From ZC4RG25 sp023428365 (GTDB lineage Bacteria; Pseudomonadota; Alphaproteobacteria; Rhizobiales; Hyphomicrobiaceae), in the NCBI GenBank assembly GCA_050283925.1, contig JBNOAI010000009.1, positions 204,196 to 268,195 of the forward strand: DNA of 64,000 bases, written 5' to 3'. The position numbers were made by a program, and so were the translations under genes. Positions 39,849 to 49,660 of the stretch are shown here, piece after piece. The notes below the pieces were generated by a model. That model ran no database searches. It saw nothing but the letters and a program-made list of their open reading frames with translations, and was not told the DNA's origin. Within the stretch, counting starts at the first letter, position 1. Each line of letters starts with the position of its first letter.

Positions 39849-41846
39849 TCAGGCGGCCCGCGATTGCGGCTCCAACAGCCTGATAATGTCCAGCATGATT
39901 TCGTTGAGCTGAAAATCTTTCGGCGTGTAGATGGCGGCAACCCCCATCGCCTTCAATGCCGCAGCATCTTCCGGCGGTATAATGCCGCCGACAACCACTG
40001 GAACGTCGGCCAATCCCTCACGCTGCATGCCAGCCATCACGTGTTGTAGAAGCGGCAGGTGCGAGCCGGAAAGAACCGACAACCCGATGACATGCACACT
40101 TTCCTCGAGCGCCGCGCGCACGAGCTGGTCCGGTGTCAGCCGGATGCCCTCGTAGACGACCTCCATGCCGCAGTCTCGCGCGCGGACTGCGATTTGCTCC
40201 GCACCGTTCGAATGACCGTCCAGTCCCGGCTTTCCGACCAGCAGCTTCACCGGACGGCCCAGCCGTTCGGCGGCCCGACGCACTTCGGCACGGACGATTG
40301 CCACGCCAGCCCCGTCGCTGCCTGCCGCCTGCCCGACCCCCGTCGGCGCGCGGTACTCACCAAATATCCGGCGCAGCGTTGCGCCCCACTCACCCGTGGT
40401 CACGCCCGCCTTGGCGCACGCAATTGACGGCTCCATGACGTTGCGCCCTTCGCTCGCGGCTCGCGCGAGTTCCGCAAGTGCGGCGGTCACGGATGCCATG
40501 TCGCGACCCTGACGCCACGCGCCCAGACGAGCGATCTGCTCCGCTTCTGTTTCTGGGCCAACGGTCAGCACGGCGCCTTCGCCCGCCGATAGCGGCGACG
40601 ACTCGGTCTCGGTGAAGCGATTGACGCCGACGACGACCTGCTCGCCGCTCTCGATCCGTCCCAGACGCGCCGTGTTGCTCTCAACCAGACGCCGCTTCAT
40701 GTAGTCGATGGCAGCGACGGCTCCGCCCATCCGTTCAATCGTGGCGAGTTCGGCTCGCGCATCCTGCTTGAGTTGGTCAACCTTACGCTCGATCTCTGCA
40801 GAACCGTCGAAGATGTCTCCATATTCCAGAAGATCCGTTTCATAGGCCAGGATCTGCTGCATCCTCAGTGACCATTGCTGATCCCATGGCCGAGGCAGCC
40901 CCAGCGCCTCGTTCCACGCAGGTAATTGCACAGCACGCGCCCTCGCCCGTTTCGACAGCGTCACCGCCAGCATCTCGATCAGGATGCGATAGACGTTGTT
41001 TTCCGGCTGTTGCTCGGTCAGCCCCAGTGAGTTGACCTGGACACCGTAACGGAACAGCCTGTGCTTAGGATCGCTCACGCCGTAGCGGTCACGCGTGATC
41101 TCGTCCCACAACTCGGCGAACGCGCGCATCTTGCAGATCTCGGTGATGAACCGCAGACCTGCATTCACAAAGAATGAGACGCGTCCAACGACTGCGCCGA
41201 ACGCCTCCGCATCAACGGCACCGGATGCCTTGACCGTGTCCAACACGGCGATCGCGGTCGCCAGCGCAAACGCGACTTCCTGAACAGGCGTCGCCCCGGC
41301 CTCTTGCAGGTGATAGGAACACACATTCGTCGGGTTCCACTTCGGCACCTCGCTGCACGAGAACACGATCGTGTCCCGGATCAATCGCAGCGATGGCTCG
41401 GGCGGAAATACGTATGTGCCGCGGGACAAGTACTCCTTGATGATGTCGTTCTGGATCGTGCCCGTGAGCGCACCGCGCGGCGCCCCCTGCTCGTCAGCAA
41501 CCGCGATATAAAGCGCAAACAGCCAAGCCGCCGTCGCGTTGATGGTCATGGAGGTATTCATGCGGTCGAGCGGAATGCCGTCGAGCAGCGTGCGCATATC
41601 GCCGATATGCCCGATCGGTACACCGACCTTCCCGACTTCACCGAACGCGAGCACGTGGTCGCTGTCATACCCGGTCTGGGTTGGCAGATCGAAGGCGATG
41701 GAAAGGCCGGTCTGCCCCTTGGCGAGGTTGCGCCGATACAGGGCGTTTGATTCGACCGCGTTGGAATGCCCCGCGTAGGTCCGGATCATCCAGGGCTTAT
41801 CGCGCTGGATTTCGGCTGCCCTGTCTTCCGGATTGGACCGGACCAT
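39849..41846 (-). CDS. ecm: Ethylmalonyl-CoA mutase (adenosylcobalamin-dependent; MeaA)
   Basis: Rearranges (2R)-ethylmalonyl-CoA to (2S)-methylsuccinyl-CoA in the ethylmalonyl-CoA pathway. A 665-residue single-chain mutase: substrate-binding TIM barrel with RTYAGHSNAVESNALYRRNL and GLSIAFDLPTQTGYDSDH near the N-terminus, NTSMTINATAAW and WNPTNVCSYHLQEAGA, then a C-terminal B12 domain with the DxHxxG signature in GKPGLDGHSNGAEQ (about residue 570), GLSVLSGSH and VVVGGIIP. The N-terminus resembles Ecm/MeaA rather than methylmalonyl-CoA mutase, and Ccr and Mcd lie within 10 kb, which supports Ecm. ATG 41846 chosen: AAGGAG 8 nt upstream, inside a hairpin. Confidence 0.92.
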   Translation of the reverse strand: MVRSNPEDRAAEIQRDKPWMIRTYAGHSNAVESNALYRRNLAKGQTGLSIAFDLPTQTGYDSDHVLAFGEVGKVGVPIGHIGDMRTLLDGIPLDRMNTSMTINATAAWLFALYIAVADEQGAPRGALTGTIQNDIIKEYLSRGTYVFPPEPSLRLIRDTIVFSCSEVPKWNPTNVCSYHLQEAGATPVQEVAFALATAIAVLDTVKASGAVDAEAFGAVVGRVSFFVNAGLRFITEICKMRAFAELWDEITRDRYGVSDPKHRLFRYGVQVNSLGLTEQQPENNVYRILIEMLAVTLSKRARARAVQLPAWNEALGLPRPWDQQWSLRMQQILAYETDLLEYGDIFDGSAEIERKVDQLKQDARAELATIERMGGAVAAIDYMKRRLVESNTARLGRIESGEQVVVGVNRFTETESSPLSAGEGAVLTVGPETEAEQIARLGAWRQGRDMASVTAALAELARAASEGRNVMEPSIACAKAGVTTGEWGATLRRIFGEYRAPTGVGQAAGSDGAGVAIVRAEVRRAAERLGRPVKLLVGKPGLDGHSNGAEQIAVRARDCGMEVVYEGIRLTPDQLVRAALEESVHVIGLSVLSGSHLPLLQHVMAGMQREGLADVPVVVGGIIPPEDAAALKAMGVAAIYTPKDFQLNEIMLDIIRLLEPQSRAA

Positions 41847-41853
41847 CGGAACG

Positions 41854-41878
41854 GCTCCTTCGCAAGTGCAGCAGGAGC
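41854..41878 (-). promoter_or_regulatory. Hairpin covering the ecm ribosome-binding site
   Basis: GCTCCT/AGGAGC, a 6-bp stem around a 13-nt loop. On the minus strand the 3' arm contains the AAGGAG Shine-Dalgarno element of ecm. In the folded state the site would be paired. Confidence 0.35.
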
Positions 41879-41956
41879 TTACCGCAACCGCGAGAATCCG
41901 CAAACGGACTTTACCGCCACGAGCCGGATGCGCGATCTCGCCGCAAACAACAAAAG

Positions 41957-41982
41957 AAAAGGGCGCATTGGAGCGCCCTTTT
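41957..41982 (-). terminator. Intrinsic terminator of the dctPQM operon
   Basis: A perfect 10-bp inverted repeat AAAAGGGCGC/GCGCCCTTTT with a 6-nt loop (ATTGGA). Read on the minus strand it gives a GC stem followed by TTTTCTTTTG, directly after the dctM stop. It would isolate ecm from the transporter operon and could work in both directions. Confidence 0.85.
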
Positions 41983-41995
41983 CTAATTTACCGGA

Positions 41996-43291
41996 TTACA
42001 GCCAGCCGGGCACTAGCAAGCGAGGCAGCCAGAGAACCGTCTCCGGAACCAGCGAGCACAGGAAGACCACGAACAAGATCGGCATCATCATGATGTGCAG
42101 CAGCTTCTGAATTCTGATCATCGGCACGCCGGCAACCGCACAGGACGTCATCGCCGCCAATCCAAGCGGTGGCGTCAGGAGACCGAACGCCTGATTCATC
42201 ACCACGGCGACGCCGAGATGCACCGGATGAATGCCAACCTCCATCGCTACCGGATGAATAATCGGCGCAAAGATCAGGATCGCAGGTAGAGCGTCGAGGA
42301 ATGTGCCGAGGAACAGGTTGATCAACACAATCATCAGCATCACGACCATCCAATCGTTGCTGATACCGAGGATCAGATCCGTCGCCATTTCCGGCACTTG
42401 ATAGAAGGCCAGCACCCAACCGAACAGCGAAGCGCCGCATACGCAGAACAGCACCTGCGCAAACTGCACTGCCGAGTCGCCCAAAATGCCCGGCAGGTCA
42501 CGCCAGCGGATTGACCGGAACACGAACATTGCCAGAAAGAACGCATAGACGGCAGCAATGGAGGCAGACTCCGTCGGCGTGAAAACACCACCGACCATGC
42601 CGACAACAATGATCGCCGGCACGCCGAGCGGCCACGCGGCTTCTCTGATGCCTGCGCCGACAGCCTTGAAGCCGAGGAATTTCGGATGCTCGCGCGGGAA
42701 GTCATACTTCACGGCGAAGATGTGCGACTGGATCATCAGGGCAACGCCCATGATGATGCCCGGAATGATGCCGCCAATCAGCAAGGCACCAATCGAAACA
42801 CCGACTGTGGCGCCGTAGACCACCATCAGGATGGACGGCGGGATGACGACACCCATTGTCGAGGTACAGGCGGTGAGGCAGACGGAAAAGCGTTCGTCAT
42901 AGCCGCGCTTGATCATTGCCGGATGGAAAATTGCACCCAGCGCCGCGGCATCAGCCGTCGAACTGCCGGAGATGCCCGACAGGAACATACCGACGACAAC
43001 ATTCACATGCGCCAGCCCACCGCGCAGATGGCCGACCATGGCCATCGCCAGCTTGACCAGCCGTTCCGAAATGCCGCCGATGCTCATGATGGCGCCAGCG
43101 AGGAAGAAGAAGGGCAGAGCCAGCAGCGTGAAACTGTTGATGCCCTGATACATCTGCTGCACGGCAACGGTCAGAGGCAGATCCGCATACCAGATCACCA
43201 GCACCGACGACAGGATCAGCGCGAACGAAATCGGCATGCCGACGATCAGCGTGACAACGAGGCCGCCAAACAAGAGAGTAAGCGGGTTCAT
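41996..43291 (-). CDS. dctM: TRAP transporter large permease (DctM)
   Basis: A 431-residue, roughly 12-helix inner-membrane subunit that carries solute with sodium, together with DctQ and the binding protein. Typical DctM patterns: GMPISFALILSSVLVIWYAD, SFTLLALPFFFLAGAIMSIGG, SGISGSSTADAAALGAIFHP (the conserved S-G-S-S-x-A-D block) and STMGVVIPPSILMVVYG. The start overlaps the dctQ stop by 4 bp (ATGA). Last gene of the operon, followed by a strong terminator. Confidence 0.95.
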   Translation of the reverse strand: MNPLTLLFGGLVVTLIVGMPISFALILSSVLVIWYADLPLTVAVQQMYQGINSFTLLALPFFFLAGAIMSIGGISERLVKLAMAMVGHLRGGLAHVNVVVGMFLSGISGSSTADAAALGAIFHPAMIKRGYDERFSVCLTACTSTMGVVIPPSILMVVYGATVGVSIGALLIGGIIPGIIMGVALMIQSHIFAVKYDFPREHPKFLGFKAVGAGIREAAWPLGVPAIIVVGMVGGVFTPTESASIAAVYAFFLAMFVFRSIRWRDLPGILGDSAVQFAQVLFCVCGASLFGWVLAFYQVPEMATDLILGISNDWMVVMLMIVLINLFLGTFLDALPAILIFAPIIHPVAMEVGIHPVHLGVAVVMNQAFGLLTPPLGLAAMTSCAVAGVPMIRIQKLLHIMMMPILFVVFLCSLVPETVLWLPRLLVPGWL

Positions 43292-43806
43292 ACGATTGAA
43301 TTTCCAGATGAAGGCGGCTCTAGAGACGGCTTGCCCGCAATGAAATCGCTAACATCTCGCGCCAGATCGACGAGCACAGCGAGGATCATATAGGCACCAC
43401 TGATCGGCACCACGATTGTGGGCAAAAACAATGAGATGCCTAAGGCGGGAGACAGGCGATCGATGCTGAGGACCGTATAATTCCAGCCCTCGACCAAAAG
43501 CAGCAGCGCGCCGGCCAAAATCGAAAGATCGATCAGAAGACGCTGAAACACCGCAACGCGGCCAGTCAAAATATTCGGAAGAAAATCAAAGCTGAGATGG
43601 ATTTTCCGCCTCACTCCAACGGCAGCACCAAGAAATACGCACCAGATGAATGCGAAGATCGAAAGTTCTTCGCCCCACAGGAACGATGCGTTGAATCCAT
43701 AGCGCATTACGACGGTGATAAACACACCGATCGTGATGAACGCTAGAAGGAAAGCGAGCAGTGGGACGATCACCCACCGCTCGCTGAGTTCCAAATAACG
43801 GCTCAT
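43288..43806 (-). CDS. dctQ: TRAP transporter small permease (DctQ)
   Basis: A 172-residue, four-helix small membrane subunit of a TRAP system: helices WVIVPLLAFLLAFITIGVFI, LSIFAFIWCVFLGAAVG, LLIDLSILAGALLLLVEG and IVVPISGAYMILAVLVDLA. The segment SFLWGEELSIFAFIWCVFLG with the conserved W-G-E-E is characteristic of the family. Between dctP (22 bp upstream) and dctM (4-bp overlap). Confidence 0.93.
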   Translation of the reverse strand: MSRYLELSERWVIVPLLAFLLAFITIGVFITVVMRYGFNASFLWGEELSIFAFIWCVFLGAAVGVRRKIHLSFDFLPNILTGRVAVFQRLLIDLSILAGALLLLVEGWNYTVLSIDRLSPALGISLFLPTIVVPISGAYMILAVLVDLARDVSDFIAGKPSLEPPSSGNSIV

Positions 43807-43828
43807 GACTTTTTTTAATCCGCTCTGA

Positions 43829-44827
43829 TCAATTTGCTTTACTGCGGATCATTTCAAGAACGTCGGTCATTTTCAGAGACGCTGCGACTTCATCCTGAAC
43901 CGGAACGATCAAAGCAGAGAACTTTGAGCGATCCGGAACGATGAATTCGGCGCCCCTGGCCTTCATACGATCAATCGCTTCGGCATTGAGCTCTGCGTCG
44001 CGCTTACGCTGAGCGACGCAAGCCTCCTGAGCGCCATCCATCACGATCTTCTGAATATCCGGCGCAAGCCCATTGAACCGCCGCTCGCTCATCATCAGGA
44101 GCGAGAACGCGCGCTGATGCTCGCTGAGAATGATCGTTTTTGCTGCCTCGTAATGACGGTTGGATTCAATCGTCGACAGAGAATTCTCCGCCGCATCGAG
44201 CACACCGGTCTGCAGTGACTGGTAGACCTCACCGAAGTTCATCGGCGTCGGGATGGTGCCGAGAGTTGTCCAGATGCGAGCCTCGATCGGGTTGTTCATC
44301 ACCCGCATCTTGGTGCCTTTCAGACCGTCCGGATCGTTCGCGGGACCGCGGCGCGTATAGATGTTGCGAACACCAGCGGAGTAAACGCAGAGGAACTTAT
44401 ATCCCAGCTTCTTTCCCTCGATCAGCGACGTGATCCGCTCCACAAACTTGGGGTCGGTTACAACCCGTTCGAAATGATCGCCATCCTTGAAGAGATAGGA
44501 GACGCTGAAAAGCGCCAGCTCAGGAATAACCGTTGAGGTATTGGCCGCAATCGTGACCGAACCATCCACGGAGCCGAGCCGCAGGCCTTCGAGCATTGCG
44601 ACTTCAGAGCCAAGCTGGGCAGCCGGGAATATGTCGACCTGGATCTTGCCACCACTCTTTTCGGCGAGGATCTTTTTGAGTGCCTGATGGCCCTCATCAT
44701 ACATGCTGCCGACGGGCTGATCGTGCCCAAAACGTAGTTTGGTTTGGGCATTGGCAGGGGCAAACCCGCTCACCAAAACTGCTGAACAGGCGAGCGCTGC
44801 AAGCGCTGTCACAGATCTAAAAAACAT
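43829..44827 (-). CDS. dctP: TRAP transporter periplasmic solute-binding protein (DctP family)
   Basis: A 332-residue periplasmic binding protein. Signal peptide MFFRSVTALAALACSAVLVS ending ANAQ. The mature protein starts TKLRFGHDQPVGSMYDEG. The conserved substrate-carboxylate Arg lies in LKGTKMRVMNNPIEARIWTTLG, followed by the family block TPMNFGEVYQSLQTGVLDAAENSL. The ligand is probably an organic acid; position between ecm and ccr hints at a substrate feeding the EMC pathway, which is inference. ATG 44827 with GGGGAGTG directly upstream, preferred to an ATG 6 codons earlier. First gene of the dctPQM operon; the upstream region is AT-rich. Confidence 0.94.
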   Translation of the reverse strand: MFFRSVTALAALACSAVLVSGFAPANAQTKLRFGHDQPVGSMYDEGHQALKKILAEKSGGKIQVDIFPAAQLGSEVAMLEGLRLGSVDGSVTIAANTSTVIPELALFSVSYLFKDGDHFERVVTDPKFVERITSLIEGKKLGYKFLCVYSAGVRNIYTRRGPANDPDGLKGTKMRVMNNPIEARIWTTLGTIPTPMNFGEVYQSLQTGVLDAAENSLSTIESNRHYEAAKTIILSEHQRAFSLLMMSERRFNGLAPDIQKIVMDGAQEACVAQRKRDAELNAEAIDRMKARGAEFIVPDRSKFSALIVPVQDEVAASLKMTDVLEMIRSKAN

Positions 44828-45004
44828 CACTCCCCCTATTTGCATTATTAATATTTACTAAATATCAAGCACTCCGCTGTTCACCCGTCAATCTCAATTT
44901 TGTGAAACCCAAAAAAATGTAAGCGCGAACATTTCTGTGCGCGATGTATCTGCATGGCGATTTTTGCAACGCCGCAAAGCCACTAACCAAAACAGTGAAG
45001 AGTC

Positions 45005-45035
45005 GACAAAAGGCGGGCCCGTTCTAGCGGGCGCC
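45005..45035 (-). terminator. Terminator overlapping the end of the small membrane gene
   Basis: GGCG-GG-CCCG (45012-45021) pairs with CGGG-CGCC (45028-45035) with a 2-nt bulge; on the minus strand it is followed by TTTTGT. The stop codon of gene 45024-45329 lies in the loop. Confidence 0.5.
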
Positions 45036-45329
45036 TAGGGCCAGGACAGTGCGGTACACGAGGATCGTGGCCACCGCTCCCATCGTCATGCCCATGCCGG
45101 CGGCGACAGCGACGTCGAGGATTTTTTCGTCGCCAAGCGTGATCCCGTGGTCGCGCCAAACAGCAGTTGCCAGGAAGGCGGCGAACAAAGTCACCGGAGC
45201 AGCAACAAACGCAAGGGCTGGCGACGGCATCATGGCTTTCATGATTGCGCTTCCGACCATGCAGATCACGACGATCAGCGTGGCGCTGATCCAATCAACC
45301 TCAAACAGGCTCATCCAGTAATCAATCAT
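45024..45329 (-). CDS. Hypothetical inner-membrane protein, three helices
   Basis: A 101-residue hydrophobic protein: MIDYWMSLFEVDWISATLIV, a membrane helix (ISATLIVVICMVGSAIMKAM), a second (ALAFVAAPVTLFAAFLATAV), a short polar loop WRDHGITLGDEKILD, and a third (AVAAGMGMTMGAVATILVY). No known family. ATG 45329 is chosen because GGGGGAG lies 10 nt upstream; the frame is open 12 codons further. Divergent from ccr, with about 190 bp between the two starts. Function unknown. Confidence 0.65.
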   Translation of the reverse strand: MIDYWMSLFEVDWISATLIVVICMVGSAIMKAMMPSPALAFVAAPVTLFAAFLATAVWRDHGITLGDEKILDVAVAAGMGMTMGAVATILVYRTVLALGAR

Positions 45330-45457
45330 GATGCGAATGCTCCCCCAGAGCGCATTTGCGAGCATAGCATCACTTCGCCAACAAACAGTTTCCGGCGCGG
45401 GGCCGCTTACCTACAGGCGCACCCTCACAACGAAAGATGACCTTTCCGGCGTCCTGC

Positions 45458-45466
45458 TGCAGTGCA
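45458..45466 (+). promoter_or_regulatory. PhaR-type operator candidate upstream of ccr
   Basis: TGCAGTGCA, inside CTGC-AGT-GCAA, fits the CTGC-N3-GCAG type of site described for the Rhodobacter PhaR repressor with one mismatch. It is 50 bp upstream of the ccr start codon. A matching perfect site precedes mcd. Confidence 0.45.
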
Positions 45467-45515
45467 ATAATAGTCTCTGTGCGCCGCTCAACCTGAGCCG
45501 ACCGGGAGCGAGACC

Positions 45516-46850
<1,335 letters not shown>

Positions 46851-46968
46851 CGCGCTGAGATTGTGGTGAAAGCATACTGTTAACCATCTGCGTGCGACGA
46901 TCGCCCGTAGAAACCTTGCCAGGAACCCCTTTGCTGTGACGCAATTCTGTGTTGCAGATGGGCGGCGA

Positions 46969-47532
46969 ATGGAGACTGCTGTGACGAACCAGAATGAAGG
47001 CGCCTTTCGTATGCGTGTTCGCGTGAAGGCCGGATCGCACAATTTGGCCGCACCGCCCCTTGCCAGCGCCAGTACGGAAGCGGGGGCATCTGCCGGCGGC
47101 GCGAAACCGAAATCGCTGATTGAGGCCCTCAAGCAAACCTCCACTCCTGCGCGCAACCGCAAGACCGCCGCGGCCAAAGCTGCCGCCAAACGTCCCACCA
47201 AGAAGAAGTCATCAGGCAAAAAGGCTTCAGAAACTCAGAACACGGACCGTGCCGAAATTCTCGCCGCCACTCAGTCCGAAAACGACGATTTGGCCGCGTC
47301 CGATGTCACTGAATCAATTGTTTCGCCGACGCCCAAGCAAACTCCGCGGGATGTGATTTCCCCCAAATCTGCATCATCCGGGCACGTCGCAGCCCGGCTC
47401 AAACATCTTGAGCGCCTCAGAGAGGCGACAGCAAGCCTCGAGCTCGTCACCAGCGGCCACATTGAGGAAGCGACTGTCGAGATCATCCATTACGACAAGC
47501 CGCGCATCGCAGAAGTCGCCGCCAAGGACTGA
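46969..47532 (+). CDS. Lys/Ala-rich, largely disordered hypothetical protein between ccr and mcd
   Basis: About 187 residues. Residues ~50-140 are a low-complexity Lys/Ala/Ser/Thr-rich stretch (KTAAAKAAAKRPTKKKSSGK), similar in composition to histone-H1-like or PHA-granule-associated linkers. The C-terminal ~45 residues look folded (ARLKHLERLREATASLELVT, then EEATVEIIHYDKPRIAEVA). The start is unsure (ATG 46969; GTG 46936 and 46981 or ATG 47011 are alternatives) because no good Shine-Dalgarno is seen. Same strand as ccr and mcd, 118 bp after ccr and 88 bp before mcd. Function unknown. Confidence 0.55.
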   Translation: METAVTNQNEGAFRMRVRVKAGSHNLAAPPLASASTEAGASAGGAKPKSLIEALKQTSTPARNRKTAAAKAAAKRPTKKKSSGKKASETQNTDRAEILAATQSENDDLAASDVTESIVSPTPKQTPRDVISPKSASSGHVAARLKHLERLREATASLELVTSGHIEEATVEIIHYDKPRIAEVAAKD

Positions 47533-47579
47533 AGCTCAGCCTCGCGTGCAGGATTGCGGCAATTGCAGAACCGACTATT

Positions 47580-47590
47580 CTGCAATGCAG
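47580..47590 (+). promoter_or_regulatory. PhaR-type operator candidate upstream of mcd
   Basis: CTGC-AAT-GCAG is a perfect match to the CTGC-N3-GCAG form of PhaR site, 30 bp upstream of the mcd start. Further TGC-rich elements lie just upstream (47545-47570). The ccr gene has a one-mismatch copy. Confidence 0.5.
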
Positions 47591-47620
47591 CAAACTCACT
47601 GTGCGCGGGGGTTCTCATTT

Positions 47621-49288
47621 ATGGCCGTTCAGCCAGCCAGCGCGGGCGTCGCAGATACCGCGGCCCTTCTCGATCAGGTGAACGCGGCTGTTTCAGCAGC
47701 CGACCAGCTTCTCCACGTTGCAAAATCCGGCGTCCGAGCGGAACTCGCCATCGTGGGAGGCATCGACGCGGGACAGCATGTTGCACACAGCCTTGCGTGG
47801 CTTGCGACGTACGTCGAGGCGCTGCGGCAGATCACAAGATGGGCCAAACGCCTTGACGAGACCGGGACGTTTGGAGAGTTGGAGCAACTCCTCCTCGCTT
47901 TAAGCGTGGGCGAGTATTGCGCGCAGATCTCCGGCGGCATCCCGATGAGCCAGGGTGAAACGGCGCGCCTGACCGATATGGGCGTGAGCGCGGATGCGAT
48001 CCAACGCTTTCAGGAACGCACGGTGTCGATCGTTTCCCTCGGCACCAGCAACCGAACCAAGCAACGCCTCGCAGAACTGATCGCCGACCTGGCGCCGGGT
48101 GATCTTGCCGGCCACAGCGGCCTCGATGAAACGCATGCAGCCATTCAGGAGCAGATGCGCCGTTTCGCGGATGTCGAAGTCACGCCATATGCCCACCAAT
48201 GGCATCTCGCCAACGCCTACATCCCTCTCGACGTCATCGACAAGCTCGGCGAACTGGGCGTTTTCGGCATTACTTTGCCGGAGGAATTCGGCGGCCTCGG
48301 GCTTGGCAAGGAGGCGATGTGCGTCGTCTCCGAAGAATTGTCGCGCGGCTATATCGGCGTCGGCTCACTGGGAACGCGCTCGGAAATTGCAGGCGAACTG
48401 ATCCTCGCGAACGGTACGGACGAGCAGAAACGCAAGTATCTGCCGCGCATCGCCAGCGGCGATCTTCTGCCGACGGCGGTTTTCACCGAGCCCGACACCG
48501 GATCCGATCTCGCCTCGCTGAAGACGCGCGCGATCCGAGAAGGGGATGTCTACAAGGTTACGGGCCAAAAGACGTGGATCACGCATCCCGTGCGCGCCGA
48601 CCTGATGACACTTCTGGTCCGCACCAATCCGGACGATCCGGGCTACAAGGGACTGTCGATGCTGCTGGCCGAGAAGCCGCGCGGCACTGACGATAACCCC
48701 TTTCCTGCCCCCGGCATGAGCGGCGGCGAGATCGAAGTGCTGGGCTATCGCGGCATGAAGGAGTTCGACATCTCATTCGATGGCTTCGAAGTTCCGGCGT
48801 CTCAACTGCTCGGCGGCGTCGAAGGCCAGGGCTTCAAGCAGCTCATGGCCACCTTCGAGGCAGCCCGCATCCAGACGGCAGCACGCGCGATCGGCGTCGC
48901 TCAGTCGGCACTCGATCTGGCCATTGCCTATGCACGAGAGCGCATTCAGTTCGGCAAGCCTATTTACAGTTTTCCGCGAGTTGCCAATAAAATCGTGATG
49001 ATGGCAGCCGACGTGATGATGGCCCGCCAGCTCAGCTATTTCGCGGCCCGCGAAAAGGATCAGGGCCGGCGCTGCGATCTCGAAGCGGGAATGGCGAAAT
49101 TGCTCGGCGCACGCGTCGCCTGGGCAGCTGCCGACAATGCGTTGCAGATCCATGGCGGCAACGGCTTCGCCCTGGAATACCCGATCTCACGCGTTCTCTG
49201 TGATGCGCGCATTCTCAATATCTTCGAGGGCGCCGCTGAAATTCAGGCCCAGGTTATCGCCCGACGGCTGCTGGAAGGCGCCAATTGA
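47621..49288 (+). CDS. mcd: (2S)-Methylsuccinyl-CoA dehydrogenase
   Basis: A 555-residue acyl-CoA dehydrogenase oxidising (2S)-methylsuccinyl-CoA to mesaconyl-C1-CoA in the ethylmalonyl-CoA pathway, passing electrons to ETF. The N-terminal ~165 residues are an extra helical extension typical of Mcd and absent from ordinary acyl-CoA dehydrogenases. The core has LGVFGITLPEEFGGLGLG, TAVFTEPDTGSDLASLKT, the FAD-contact KVTGQKTWITHPVRADL, GYRGMKEFDISFDGFEVP, RIQFGKPIYSFPRVANK, QIHGGNGFALEYPISRVLCD and FEGAAEIQAQVIARRLLEG. Proximity of ccr and ecm makes the Mcd assignment strong. ATG 47621, about 9 nt after a GGGGG element; the longer frame upstream is rejected. Confidence 0.92.
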   Translation: MAVQPASAGVADTAALLDQVNAAVSAADQLLHVAKSGVRAELAIVGGIDAGQHVAHSLAWLATYVEALRQITRWAKRLDETGTFGELEQLLLALSVGEYCAQISGGIPMSQGETARLTDMGVSADAIQRFQERTVSIVSLGTSNRTKQRLAELIADLAPGDLAGHSGLDETHAAIQEQMRRFADVEVTPYAHQWHLANAYIPLDVIDKLGELGVFGITLPEEFGGLGLGKEAMCVVSEELSRGYIGVGSLGTRSEIAGELILANGTDEQKRKYLPRIASGDLLPTAVFTEPDTGSDLASLKTRAIREGDVYKVTGQKTWITHPVRADLMTLLVRTNPDDPGYKGLSMLLAEKPRGTDDNPFPAPGMSGGEIEVLGYRGMKEFDISFDGFEVPASQLLGGVEGQGFKQLMATFEAARIQTAARAIGVAQSALDLAIAYARERIQFGKPIYSFPRVANKIVMMAADVMMARQLSYFAAREKDQGRRCDLEAGMAKLLGARVAWAAADNALQIHGGNGFALEYPISRVLCDARILNIFEGAAEIQAQVIARRLLEGAN

Positions 49289-49312
49289 CGGCATGTTGCC
49301 GACGCATTTTTT
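49289..49312 (+). terminator. Weak terminator after mcd
   Basis: CGGCA-TGT-TGCCG stem (49289-49293 and 49297-49301) directly after the stop codon, with a T-run at 49307-49312 five nt on. Short stem, plausible but weak. Confidence 0.4.
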
Positions 49313-49660
49313 GTTTTGCCTAACAGGCGTTCAATGAAGACGACGGCATTTATTACGGATTTTGTCACAAATAAACTCTTTATCGCCAGCTACGCAGTTT
49401 CGTGAACGCTGTGAATGACGGCAAAAGTACTGCGATCGAACGCTGATCACAGCGCTATTTATGAATGAACTGTCTCCCTGAATAAAAATGCGGCACACGA
49501 GAAATTCGGCCTGTGGTCGGCTTTCCGAGTAACCACCGCTGCGATCGCAGACAAGATCCGCAAACACCTTTTGTCTGGGCGCCGGACAACCTTGATAGTC
49601 TGGATCTAAATCGCAAAATCTCCGTTCTCCAACAGTTTATGTTGGTCACGGAGGAAACCG
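49289..49660. other. 372-bp intergenic region
   Basis: Apart from the weak mcd terminator I see nothing coding or structured that can be named. It is comparatively AT-rich and should contain the promoter of the next hypothetical gene. Confidence 0.45.
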
